From: Collybia mongolica
Lineage: Eukaryota > Basidiomycota > Agaricomycetes > Agaricales > Clitocybaceae
Length of the DNA: 64,000 nt
Assembly: GCA_013420905.1 (NCBI GenBank)
Contig: JAAXNY010000001.1
Coordinates: 3,472,001-3,536,000 of the forward strand
Direction of reading: 5' to 3'
Shown: piece after piece, positions 13,541 through 27,574 of the stretch
Position numbering within the stretch: the stretch's first letter is position 1
How the letters are laid out: each line of letters begins with the position of its first letter
Program-made: the position numbers and the translations under genes
The notes under the pieces: generated by a model
What the model saw: the letters and a program-made list of their open reading frames with translations, nothing else
The model's database searches: none
Told to the model about the DNA's origin: nothing

Positions 13541-14690
13541 GTCAAATAACCACCAGTATCGCTAAGTAGAGCTGACCATCCCGAGACAGTTGGAGGACCC
13601 AAGAAGAACGGGATCCTCGGTGTTGTATAGTCTTGATAATGGTGAGAATAACGATAACTGGTATGTTTAAATCAATGGAGAGTAAAATTGGTAGGAATAT
13701 GAAATTTTACTTGTTTCCGAGGCAAGAACCGTGATATAATAAAAAACTGTGACATCATTCGCCCTGACAATCTTACAGCCAAGGCGAGCTTCGTTCACCG
13801 GGCTATCTGAATATGCAATTAGTACATCACTATATTGCCCCATGTGATGGTTTTGACCGCACATTTCAGAGCACCAGTGCCTATAACAATGACCGCAACG
13901 AGAGCGGAGAGCGTAGACTTTTGTACACGTGAGTCAGCTGAACTTGGTATGACGCCTCAAGCAACTTACAGCTGCAACAAAGAAGAGCAAAATGGAAACT
14001 GAACGTTTGCCATTCCATATGGCGTAGGTGCGAAGTATCAAAATTACTATGGTCAAGGTTGATCAACATCGCTTGCGGTGACCTTATGACGACTTACATT
14101 CAGAGACAAACATGCCAGAAATAACGAAACCTGCAACAGCAATCGTCAATTCTAGGCTTGGGCAGAATAGGAACAACAAACACATGAGCATGACATGGAG
14201 TATACGACACATCTGTAGGGGGTAAAAAATCTCGGAGTCAATTAAAATAGAGGTACGAAAATTACCTTTGGGGTGGATATAGTCCAGGTCACTGGGAAAA
14301 TGTCAGTCATAAGATCATGAGAGAGAAATTCTGGTTGGAAGTCTGGGTGACGTACGAATTATGGACAAGGTAACATCCACCAATGGGAGGTAACGATTGA
14401 GGATAAAAAGGCAAGTTCCAAGCGACCACGGTCGTGACCAAACGTAAGCTACCTTTCGGGATTTAATAGGATCTAAGCCGACCAATAGTACAGTCCATGT
14501 ACCTCTCTGTCAAGCGTACACATCCAGTCGTATGCCTGTAAGTAAGAAACATTACTCCCATATCCGAGCATGTGAGTGATGAGCGAGCCACACCAAGATA
14601 GTTGCCACGACCACCACTATGTATGATACGAGCATCGGCTGGGCATTATGTGAGCATAAAGAGACAATAGTTGTTAAATTCTTACTTGTG
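13540..14690 (-). CDS. DUF6533-type multi-pass membrane protein
   Basis: On the minus strand, exon pieces read in order: AYDWMCTLDREV (near 14540-14500), AYVWSRPWSLGTCLFILNRYLP (near 14450-14390) continuing VDVTLSII, MCRILHVMLMCLLFLFCPS with a hydrophobic span (near 14215-14130), and VILILRTYAIWNGKRSVSIL (near 14045-13985). The order and the W-x-R-P-W / NRYLP / LRTYAIW motifs are diagnostic of DUF6533 proteins, an expanded Agaricomycete family of unknown function with several membrane helices. I could not fix the start codon or the C-terminal exons, so the limits are approximate. It is a tandem-type paralogue of the copy at about 8.6-9.6 kb, and better preserved. Confidence 0.6.
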
Positions 14691-15473
14691 TGGTCATCGA
14701 GGAACCTAGGCCACAAACGAAGCGTAGAAAACTAGAAGGAGAGTGAGGAGGTTTTGCGGATGGTCATCTGTTTATACCTGGTCCAGTGAGGGTTGTAAGC
14801 GAACCTGTCCCTTGTTATTGCCATTCCTGACGAGCGGGACCCTGATTCCATGGTGTGTGCAAACACGGCCCGACAACATTAATTATCGACTCTAGTTTAT
14901 GACGTGTAGAACGTCGGCAACGAAACCAGTAAGCATCGGATGTTCGGGAATCCTCGAACCCTTCCTCCTCCCCCCCCTCAGACATGTGCCTCGTATTTGA
15001 CAACAACTTTTCTGTTCGTTTGCTGCCGTTTTTGATCGGGTGCAAATACACTCTAATGTCTCGCCCACAAAAAGGAGCACATGTCCAGCTGGCTCGGAGC
15101 AACACGTCGACATGCCAACCTCCCCTACTTAAATCTGATGGCAAGTAGGTACGCGTATTAGTCGATACTGCATGATTCACAATTCTACTAGGCTGCCCAT
15201 ACTTTTCAAGTAGAAGGTACTAAAACAAAAGTTTCGTCTTGGCATAAGTGTGCCCGCAAGATAACTTCGTTGTCCCTGCGCCCCAATGGTCTGATAGAAA
15301 ACAGACTAGGCACTAGCCTCGTTTTACACCGACGATCTATATGGAGAATAAAATGGCGCATTAAAAGACAGGGACAAGCTCAGTGATTCTAGGGGTTATT
15401 GAAACTTTCTGGGACAACCTAAGAGAGATTAATGGTTCATATATGGACGTGTATTATGAGTTTTATTACATCG
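14691..15473. other. Intergenic stretch
   Basis: Between the DUF6533 gene and the end of the ornithine carbamoyltransferase gene. No coding signal was recognised on either strand. Confidence 0.35.
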
Positions 15474-16768
15474 TTATTTGGACACCTTTTCCTCTGCTGA
15501 TAAGTTCCATTTTCCAAATAATAAGCTAAAAGTCTTGTTAGAGAGAGAGAGAGGGGATTTGGTAGACACATACTCAAAGATGGCCATGATTGACCATTTC
15601 CGGTTGTCCGCTTCTGGAAAAGCCAGGGACCGGGGACCATAGAAGACCTGCCAAAGAATGGATGTAGGTCACGGGAGTGGGGTATGATGCAACGTACCTC
15701 GTCATCGACTTCATCTTGTTTCCGCGGCAGACAATGCAAGAACTTCCAGTCGGGATTCGCGCCGCCTTCCCGGCACAGCTTCTCGGTCACCTGATAGCCC
15801 GCAAAGGCCTTCAGTCGTTCTGCCTTTTCGGCCTCTTGGCCCATTGAAATCCTTTTTTTTTATCGACTTGTCACGTTCGTTCGTTGGCTCAGAACAGCCA
15901 AGGGAACTTACCACGTGTCTGTCACGACAACGTCAGCACCGTGCACGGCTTCCTTTGGGTCACTTCCCCACCAGATCCCCTTGTCACATTCCAATTCTTT
16001 GACCCGGCCCCATACCTCCCTCGGTGCTCGATATTGCTCCGGGCTTGCGACCCGTAATTTATGTCCTAGTCGAGGATACGTAACAAGCATATCATGCAGG
16101 ACGTTGGCCGAGTCTCCAACGTACGCCACTGTCAGTGGTCGGAGCTCAGGGAGAGCAGCTTTGTAGCTCGCCCGCTTGTCGATACTAGGCGCGGCCGCAC
16201 CAGGCTCAAAGAGGTGCGCATTCTCGTGGAGCGTCAAAAGATCCGCAAGAATTTGCGTAGGGTGCCACAAGGATGAGAGCGCATTGAGGACAGGAACAGG
16301 TGAGTACTTTGCCAATTCCTACGTCGTCAAAAGTTGTTACGTCAAGAAGCATAAACCCCCCATCGAACAACGAACCTCGATTTCCTCGTGCTCCCCAACT
16401 CGAGCAAATATCCCTTGGCACATTCCACCAATAACCCTGGCCGTATCCCTTGCGCTCTCGTTGACTCCCAGTTGTATATCCTCTCTTCCGAGAAAGAGCG
16501 CGCGACCCCCAAGCAACACAGCACTTGTTTCAGCCGACAGACGGGTTCGCGTGCTGCGCTTTGAAAACAGTAGTGCAATGGTCTTGTTAAATAGGGACTG
16601 TGACGGTAGCCGCAGTTTCGACGCCTTTTTTTGGTACGCAGCGCCTTGGGGTTCAAGCCAGGGAAGAGACACTTGTTTGAGGTGGTGAGAGTGGACCAGG
16701 AGACGCTTGAGCTGAGGAACGCTCAAGTCTGCCAAGGTCATAAGATGTGGCACAACGGGGCCCGTCAT
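15474..16768 (-). CDS. ARG3: Ornithine carbamoyltransferase
   Basis: Makes citrulline from ornithine and carbamoyl phosphate in arginine synthesis. Five exons: 16768-16376, 16318-15912, 15851-15698, 15647-15574 and 15525-15474, giving 359 residues in one frame. The carbamoyl-phosphate motif is FSKRSTRTR in exon 1. [20 protein letters not shown] starts exon 2 and contains the H-P-T block. [14 protein letters not shown] follows, then TDTWISMGQE across intron 2 and HCLPRK in exon 3 (the catalytic Cys of the ornithine site). The C-terminus reads [20 protein letters not shown] and ends FDLLFGKW plus a short tail. No ATG was found in frame upstream and the N-terminus ([15 protein letters not shown]) is not an obvious mitochondrial presequence. 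The enzyme may be cytosolic as in budding yeast, or an upstream exon is missed. Confidence 0.93.
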
Positions 16769-17048
16769 TTGTGCGAAGGAATAGAGAAGGGGGGAGATGC
16801 AACGACGAGTGTAATTTTGACTAAATATTTAACTTTTTGACTCGAGGGCTTCATCATGTGACTTTACATACAGCATCATGTGAGACGCATCCACAAATGA
16901 CGCAAGCACAGTGGTAGATAGAATAGATACATACCCACTCCTTGTTCCTCTTTTCTTTTTGCATAGAACATATCTTTCGTTAGGTGAATACGATCCAACG
17001 GGAAGTATGGATTATGGATTATACATCATTATAGTAGTCTATTCATAT
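16769..17048. promoter_or_regulatory. Spacer upstream of ornithine carbamoyltransferase
   Basis: 280 bp between the ATG of ornithine carbamoyltransferase and the stop of the next minus-strand gene. It must hold the promoter of the former and the 3' end of the latter. Confidence 0.3.
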
Positions 17049-18979
17049 CTAACGCCCTATGGCTGTCTCTGCACCTCGTCGTAAATTGAGAATCCAAGTC
17101 TTCTCTGTGTCTTGGTCGCCTTCCTTCCACCTGTTTGCCTGAAATAACGTTTATGAGCTGAATATAACGGACACCTTCAGAAACCGACCTTTGCTCCTGA
17201 CATACAAAACTCTCGGGAGCTCCTTCCCAGTCATCCAAAACGTACCTTTTGATACCTCGATCAGGACTCGTCGTATCGTCCCCATCACCAAATAGGTCTA
17301 ACGCAAGCTGAGTATGGCTGACGCCTGCATACGTTGTTGGGCATCGAGGGTTTACTAGTATTCTTGCTGGCCTAAACGATGAGTTCGGGATCGACAGCCG
17401 CGGTGGCTCAGCGAGGGGAGGGACATCCTCGCCACCCTCCTCAGCAGGCATTGCATCGTAATCCGATCCTGCGTTAGCATCAAGATCAACGACTTGGCCT
17501 TGTCGTTTTGCGACAGCCTCAGCATCCTGCTTTTCCATCATGGGATCCCTCGCCGCGACTTCAATCACACCGCGCTTCCTTATCGCTCCTTCATTGTTCA
17601 CCTTGTCGTCCTCCTTCATAGCATCTTTGGCACTTCGGACCCAAAGATCCCGGCAGAACCATGCCTGGCTGCTGTCCAAACACGGGGCATCTGGATCTCT
17701 CATAGGCATTCCCTCTGCCCTGCTCAGGTTATGGTAGTCTGTTCCGGCACGATATGTTATGCCTTTGTAATATGACTGTTCGGGGTCAACTACGTGTGTA
17801 CCAGCTTCACAGCAAAAGACTTGAAAAGGGAGATGTTGTGCATAGCGCTCAGCACCTCTTTTATCTCTAGGTGGTACTGCATCAAACTTGGACGATGATT
17901 TTGACTGCCGGAACTGGTCACCGTGAATATCGCGCGTTCGCCATCTGAAGTGTATCAGTCCAGTGTGTAGTAAGCTTTAAAGAGTATGAAGGACATACCG
18001 GTCAGAAAATATAAAGAACCCATTATGCTCTGCCCAATCCATCCCACACACCATGGCGGCCTCATTCGCAAAGCTCGCATTGATGGTCTCGAGAATATCG
18101 TTTGGACAGGTAAACCCTTTGAGCCAGATGACGCGATGGAATTTGATATTCCTCTTCTGCTGCAGTTCTCTGAGTGGCTCCAACGCTAAATTGCGCATGT
18201 GCGCTTCTTCAAGCGGATAATAGGCTGCAGAAGGATCCTCTGTCATCCCGGGGACGCGTCTAATCCGGAAAGGTACTCCCAGCAATGTCAATACCGCCTC
18301 ACAGAGGTCTGTCAGAGTTTCCGTTGAGTCGGTGGAATCATAATCGAGCATAGATACGAATAGATTGGTGGTTCCGAGGCGTTTAGCCATCTGTACAATG
18401 ACAGCAAGTTGGTCGACGAGGAAGTGATCTGCAGAGTGGATGATGATAGCTATATAGTAAAGGTGGTCTGCACGGATGAGGTCGTCGTAGGCCGCTTCAT
18501 GCTTATTTTGGCCGAAGGGCCGCGTGAGGGTAGGACAGAGAGCCGCGACCCATCCGTTCAAAGATAGAAGTTGGTCGATTGAACTGACGACGTGTTGGGC
18601 GTCCATGGATGATGTTTCACGGTTAAGGATGCTAGTTTCTGTCGGAATGTGTGGGTCGGTCATAGAGACTTGGAGCTTACTATGGTAGCTGGAAACGTTC
18701 CCAGTAGTCCATAACGCCATTCATTACTGTCTGCCCAAGTATTCCATCTCTCTCGTCCCTCCCCATTCGCGTCTGCAAAAACTTGTGCCTCTGGACATTG
18801 AGGGACCTATTCGGGCGAGTCGCTCGTTCTACGAAGTTATTCTCCTTTTTTTGGTGTGATGAGGAAGGTAAAGCTGCGGTATTTGGACTCGATGGGAAAA
18901 ACAGCCAGCGAAGGCAGAAAACGAAGGTAATAATGAAGAGCAAACGCGAAAAATTACGGTCGCGAAAGGAGACAATCAT
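17049..18979 (-). CDS. CMT1/Cap59-type mannosyltransferase (GT69-like)
   Basis: Type II membrane glycosyltransferase of the cryptococcal mannosyltransferase family, which adds alpha-1,3-linked mannose to glycans in the Golgi. Four exons: 18979-18681, 18631-17999, 17944-17185 and 17138-17049, giving 593 residues. A single N-terminal anchor (LLFIITFVFCLRWLFF, about residues 12-27) is followed by a stem. The catalytic part has ALCPTLTRPFG, YIAIIIHSADHFLVDQLAVI, NLFVSMLDYDSTDSTETL (acidic motif), RVIWLKGFTCPNDILE, AAMVCGMDWAEHNGFFIFSD and, near the end, NPRCPTTYAGVSHTQLALDL. The last intron (17139-17184) changes the C-terminus to NRWKEGDQDTEKTWILNL. A longer start at 19051 is possible but lies inside an inverted repeat. 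The role in cell-wall or secreted glycans is inferred from the family. Confidence 0.88.
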
Positions 18980-18990
18980 GGTAAGAAGCC

Positions 18991-19096
18991 CCAGGCTCCT
19001 AGAACCATCCTCTCGACAAACCGGTGTTTGTCCATATTTGCCGTGTGGCAAACATGTTTCGTGAACGCGATGGAGGGGCTGGTTCTAGGAGCCTGG
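18991..19096. repeat. Perfect 17-bp inverted repeat with 72-bp loop
   Basis: The left arm 18991-19007 is ccaggctcctagaacca and the right arm 19080-19096 is its exact reverse complement. The loop contains a second small hairpin (tttgcc-gtgt-ggcaaa, near 19037-19052). It sits right at the 5' end of the mannosyltransferase gene and could be a 5'-UTR hairpin, a protein-binding palindrome or a very short mobile remnant. Confidence 0.7.
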
Positions 19097-19225
19097 AGAA
19101 GCCGAGACGGCAGGCAGTGGCACTCATGTCCAAATCCGGAACCAGTCATCCTTCCTTTATTTTCGGAACTCAAATATTTGACTTATTCAATAACATCGCC
19201 CAACAAAAATAGAGTCCCTGTCTAG

Positions 19226-22200
19226 TTATCGCGTTCTCCGAGTCTTCCCAGTAAATCCTTTGAATACAGCACCATCGTCGCTGTCATCATCAACTAGTAT
19301 TGGGGCTGGCTTTTTCACAGTTCTGGCGGGCGCCCGCGTTGTTCTCTGGGGACGTGAATTGGTTCCCGCACCAGACCGTAGAGTTAACACGTCGTCATCG
19401 CTTGCAACAGCTTCGTCCTCGTCGTCTGGTTTCTCGACCTCATCATCGGAATCCAAAAATAATGGCTGTGCTTTAGGTTTGGTGTTTCGCGCAGGGGTTC
19501 TTTTAGGCGGAACGGCGGAACCCGCTCTCGAAGGCCCTTTGCCTTTGTCTCTGCGTGGTACAACCTCTTCGTCCGAATCATTCATGACCATCGCCTGACT
19601 TTTACCACGGGGGAAAGCTGGCGCCGATTCTTCGCCGAGAGCCCCATTTTTCTGTTGGGTTGTAATCCCAGTTTGTGTAGGTTGGGAGTGTCCACCTTTC
19701 CAGTAAGCTGCAAACTGTGTAAACGGGAAAGGCTTGAATAAAAAAGGGAAACCTTTCCTACCAGGTCCCATTCCATAATCATTTTCCTCACTTATGACTA
19801 GTTCGATTGCGGCTTTACGCACAGTGGAACCCTTCTGTAAACCTGGTGAATAATTTCTCATACAATACCTGGTATGATTTGCCTACTTTTCTGAATTTCT
19901 TAAAATTAGGCCTGTCTAGCCACTCCTGAACTTCGTTGAAGGCCCTCCTTGGCCGACCTCCATTATCGGGGACGTCCATTTCGACAACTACCATGAAATT
20001 TCCCCGAACATTGGTCTCGTCCCCAAAGTCCCCCAGTATCGCCCACTCTTTTTCCGGCTCCTCACGAACTAGATCTGGTTTTGAAATCTTGAGTTTGTTA
20101 AAGTCACGATCAAACTCGTCCTCCATTTTCTTGCCCCGCTTCGTCGATGCGATTGCTTTCAAAAAGGCAGCGTCTTTGTCTGGCTGCCCGGGAGGCGCGC
20201 CGGGCTTGGTTGGCTTTGACGTGAGGGATGTCGATGGGGGTTTGCTGCCAGCGCGAGTACTGGTGGGTTTTGTCGTCCTATTGCCCACCTTCTCCACTGC
20301 ATTCATATTCTCTATAGCCCTCTTTTTCACCCCAGTTGGTCCAGCCCCCTCCATTTCCACATCTTCGTGGATATCGACGAAAGGTCTCTTCGTTCCTCGT
20401 TGCTCTACGGTATGGCCTATGGCCATTGATGGCGTTTCTTCTTCCTCTTCTCGAAGAATACTAAGGTTAGTGGTCGCACTGCTACGCAGTGGCCGGCCTC
20501 GCCCTCCCTGTGTCTGACTTTGGGTCTGGGTGTCAGTCGAAGTACCCAGGGTAGCACTCTGTACTTCTTCCAGTGCAACATCATCAAAAGAACCAGCGTC
20601 CGTGCTATCGGGATGACTAGCGTCAAATAATGCCTTAAATTTCTTCAATGGCGGCTCTTCAACTGGTTCATCGATGCTTAATGCAAAAATGCTTGGATCC
20701 AAGTTTTTGGAAGCCATACCGCCAACAAGGCGACGCTTTAATTTTGTGGATCGAATCGGAGTTGGCGCCTGCCGTATGATTCAGAAAATGGTTAATCCTA
20801 CCTCTGATGACAACGCACCGTGAGATCCAGCACAGGTGGAGGTGGCACCGATGTACTTCGGGGAGCAGAGAGATCAGGTATAGCATCCAGAATAGATGAT
20901 GGATCGTCAAGCCCAGTTACAACAGGGATTCCAGCGTTTACGCGTCGTGTTAAAGCCTAAACAGAAAGGAGTCTGGGCCTGACTTCATTAAGCAAGTGGT
21001 TACTTACTCTACGCGGACGAGATATTTCGACCTCCACTGAAGATTCGGGGCTTTTAGAGACGGAAACCGGTTCTTGTGAGGCTTGTCGGGAAGTTACGCG
21101 CCGGGTCAACCTCCTGGGCAGACAAGATTTCTGTTCAGGTTCAGAAGGTGGAACTGATGGTTCATCTGGATGTGTGTTGGGAACAAAAGATGGAAGGGGA
21201 GAGGAAACTCCCCCAACTGCAGATAAGGTAGGTCAACATGATTAAACGTGAACATAGTTAGATGCCCACCCCCATCAGAGTCTATATTAGTACTAGAGGT
21301 AGGCGGCACGTCAAACAAGGACGGGTCTACATCCACAACAACCTGAACGATTGCATCTGGTTCAATAAGGTGCAAGCCAAATCTGATTTGCCATCAACAA
21401 TTGAAGCCAGAACTTCCTGGGAGTGAGCTCACGTCTTCACTTCATTCACAAGCTCTTTCCAGCCATCCTTTCCGACTGCAGCTTGTACTGAGTTCTCTTT
21501 CCCAATGACAAGTTGTTTCTTTCCTTCCTTTGCTTGGCCCCGCGTCAAAGCTCTATGCAATTTGGCCGTTCCTCCATGCACGTCAAACATTTCGAATGAT
21601 CCTCCTCCTCGCTCAATGACCTCTTTATAATTTCCGTCTAATTCTCTTGCCTTTTCGTCCACCCAGAGGAACCGATATTTGGAAAACATGTTGAGTCGTT
21701 CCTCATTCGGCTCCCACACGTTAAAGGCTTTTTGTCGTGGTTGAAGGGAGGATGAAAAGATAGGTCGATATTTACTGGTCAAAGGAAGAGCAAACGTTTG
21801 TTCTAATGAAACACCATCGGAGGGGTCGTTATTCCGAGGCAAGTTTCCCAGTCGTATCACTTCAGTAATCCACTCGGGCTTGACGAACTGGCATGCTGAT
21901 AGTAGAGATACGGCAATCACTGGATTGGCTGCATAACTGGTGGTGAGGTGATGTGTTACATACGGACTCGGTGTTAGTACAACATTGATGCCTGACGAAA
22001 AGTCAGTTTATAGACCTATCTCAGAGGAAAAAAACCCCCCGACCAAGGGAAGCACAGGAGTCCAGTGGCACCGTAGACTTCCCACGAAGAGCTTGAGTGT
22101 AGCAGCACACTGGAGTCCATTGGACACTGTATATGCAAATATGGATTTAAGACCGGTAATAAACATCGAGAAACATACGTGATAAGCACTCCTGATATAA

Positions 22201-22625
22201 CAGCAACAATATCTCCGTCCTCCAGCTCCTTCGTAGTTGAAGGGTTAACGGGATATTCCGCCCCCCCACGGGAGATTCGCATACCCTTATCTTTCTTGTT
22301 GACAAATTCCAAGGTTGGTTTCTTTCCTGGATCGCTCTAGGCCATATTGTTGAATTGCATTCCTTGAGATCATACTTACAGGACTCACAACATCGTTTAC
22401 TGTATATGGACCAACCACGAACTCGCAGTGATGACTCGAAATCTTCTTGCTAGAAATGACAAGGGCAGTACCCTTTCTGCCCAAGGGGTATGTGATGCCA
22501 GTCTTTAGGAGTTTGGTCTCTGTTATATGTGTTAGTTCAAATATCACAACAGTAAGGTGCACTTCACTTTGAAATCCTAGCTCTCCCACCACTTCGCCAT
22601 CAAAGGGGCCCGTCAATGTCCACAT
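19226..22625 (-). CDS. nbs1: Nibrin/Nbs1-like subunit of the MRN DNA-repair complex
   Basis: Nbs1 recruits Mre11-Rad50 and Tel1/ATM to DNA double-strand breaks in the nucleus. Exons resolved from the start: 22625-22568, 22519-22380, 22336-22179, 22126-22044 and 21991-21433, then further exons from 21382 to the stop at 19226. An N-terminal FHA domain reads YPLGRKG, SSKKISSHHCEF and FVNKKDKGMRI. The first BRCT reads VQWTPVC, LDSCASLGINVVLTPSPYVTHHL and ACQFVKPEWITEVIRLGNLP. The second BRCT is around ERLNMFSKYRFLWVDEKA. The long C-terminal part is low-complexity. Near its end, FKKFRKKGSTV, ELVISEENDYGMGPAYW and acidic Asp-Asp-Asp-Ser stretches match the Mre11-binding region, and the extreme C-terminus carries SDEE/DDDSDDG acidic patches like a Tel1-interaction tail. 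All joins keep frame with short GT-AG introns; one donor (GTCGGG at 22043) is weak. Confidence 0.85.
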
Positions 22626-23083
22626 AGCAGGTTAGATAGGCGTCCTTTGTGTCTGACGCCTGAACTTGAACTAGATCAACGAGTATCGCTTGTAGTTCGG
22701 AAAAATCTTTCGCATTCACGAAAGGGTGGATGAATGATATTTGTTCAAATGTCTAACCTGGTGTATAACATATAAGAACCACGAAATTAATTGCGGTTGA
22801 GCCTGAGAGTCAGACGCGTGAGTTGCGCAGTCACTGTCACGCGTTTGTGACGAGCAATACAGTGACGCGACTCCCGAAGGAAAAACAAAATTTGAATGAC
22901 TGCCGTTTATTTTGTTATGTAGGAACTATAAGATATACGATATATGCTCGATGTGGGGAAGGAAGAGATGAGAAGTTATCATTCATGATGTATGCGATGC
23001 AAGAAAACTATCAAACAGAGTGGGTAAAAACGACAATAAGTATATTAAAATACAAGAACCCCGATATTCGCTGAACGCCAGCT
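22626..23083. promoter_or_regulatory. Spacer between histone demethylase 3' end and nbs1 start
   Basis: 458 bp that should include the nbs1 promoter. The direct repeat-like words cgcgt and gtgacg recur near 22810-22870. No gene was seen. Confidence 0.3.
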
Positions 23084-26950
<3,867 letters not shown>

Positions 26951-26958
26951 TTAAGGGC

Positions 26959-27574
26959 TCAATGAACCACAAAATAGCCGTTCGTCGCAGTATGAGACGA
27001 CGGGGGTGATCTTTGACAGAGAAAAATAAGCTCGCCGTTGTGAAATTGCCCGTTGGATGGTTTCAACCGTGCCAGTGCGCTCAGCTTCCGGCGGAGCTTC
27101 AAATCAATTGCCTAGAATGGAACCAGATGTGGCCAGAGCCGGCCGTACCTGGTCCGTGCATTCTTCGTCGCGAAAGCTGATTTCTATATGTAGTACCTTC
27201 ACACCAGTAGCATATGGGGTTGTCATGTAATGAATGGTATAATTATAATGCACACTTGAAATTACTCTCGATATACCTCAGGCCATGAGTCGCCCCATCC
27301 CCGATATCGCCAGTGTAACATCAAAGTGATGATGTTGCACAATACAGGCCAAGGGGGTAAGTAACATCGCAGCGGTACCGCCCTTGAATCAAACAAGCAA
27401 ACTATACACGGGGCGTGGTATCAGGAAGGACTCGTGATCCCCCTCGCTTCAAGATGAACTGACTTGGACAGGGTCGACCTTACATTTCTGAAGTTCCGTC
27501 GCATCCTCGATCGAGATTTCCGCTCTCCCTCCGTCAAGATCGGGAACACGTAGAAGCTGGTGAAGCATGTCCAT
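26959..27574 (-). CDS. Small unidentified four-exon gene
   Basis: Four exons, 27574-27479, 27382-27346, 27276-27149 and 27111-26959, join in one frame through plausible GT-AG sites and give 137 residues with no internal stop. The start reads MDMLHQLLRVPDLDGG then EISIEDATELQ. Exon 2 gives GGTAAMLLTPLAC. Exon 3 gives TTPYATGVKVLHIEISFRD. Exon 4 gives AIDLKLRRKLSALARLKP and ends in a Ser/Pro-rich tail. I do not recognise the family. The stop lies only 47 bp before the ATG of the demethylase on the same strand, so the two could share a transcript or this could be an alternative 5' region of it. Exon choice is partly uncertain (the first donor is GTCGAC). Confidence 0.42.
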
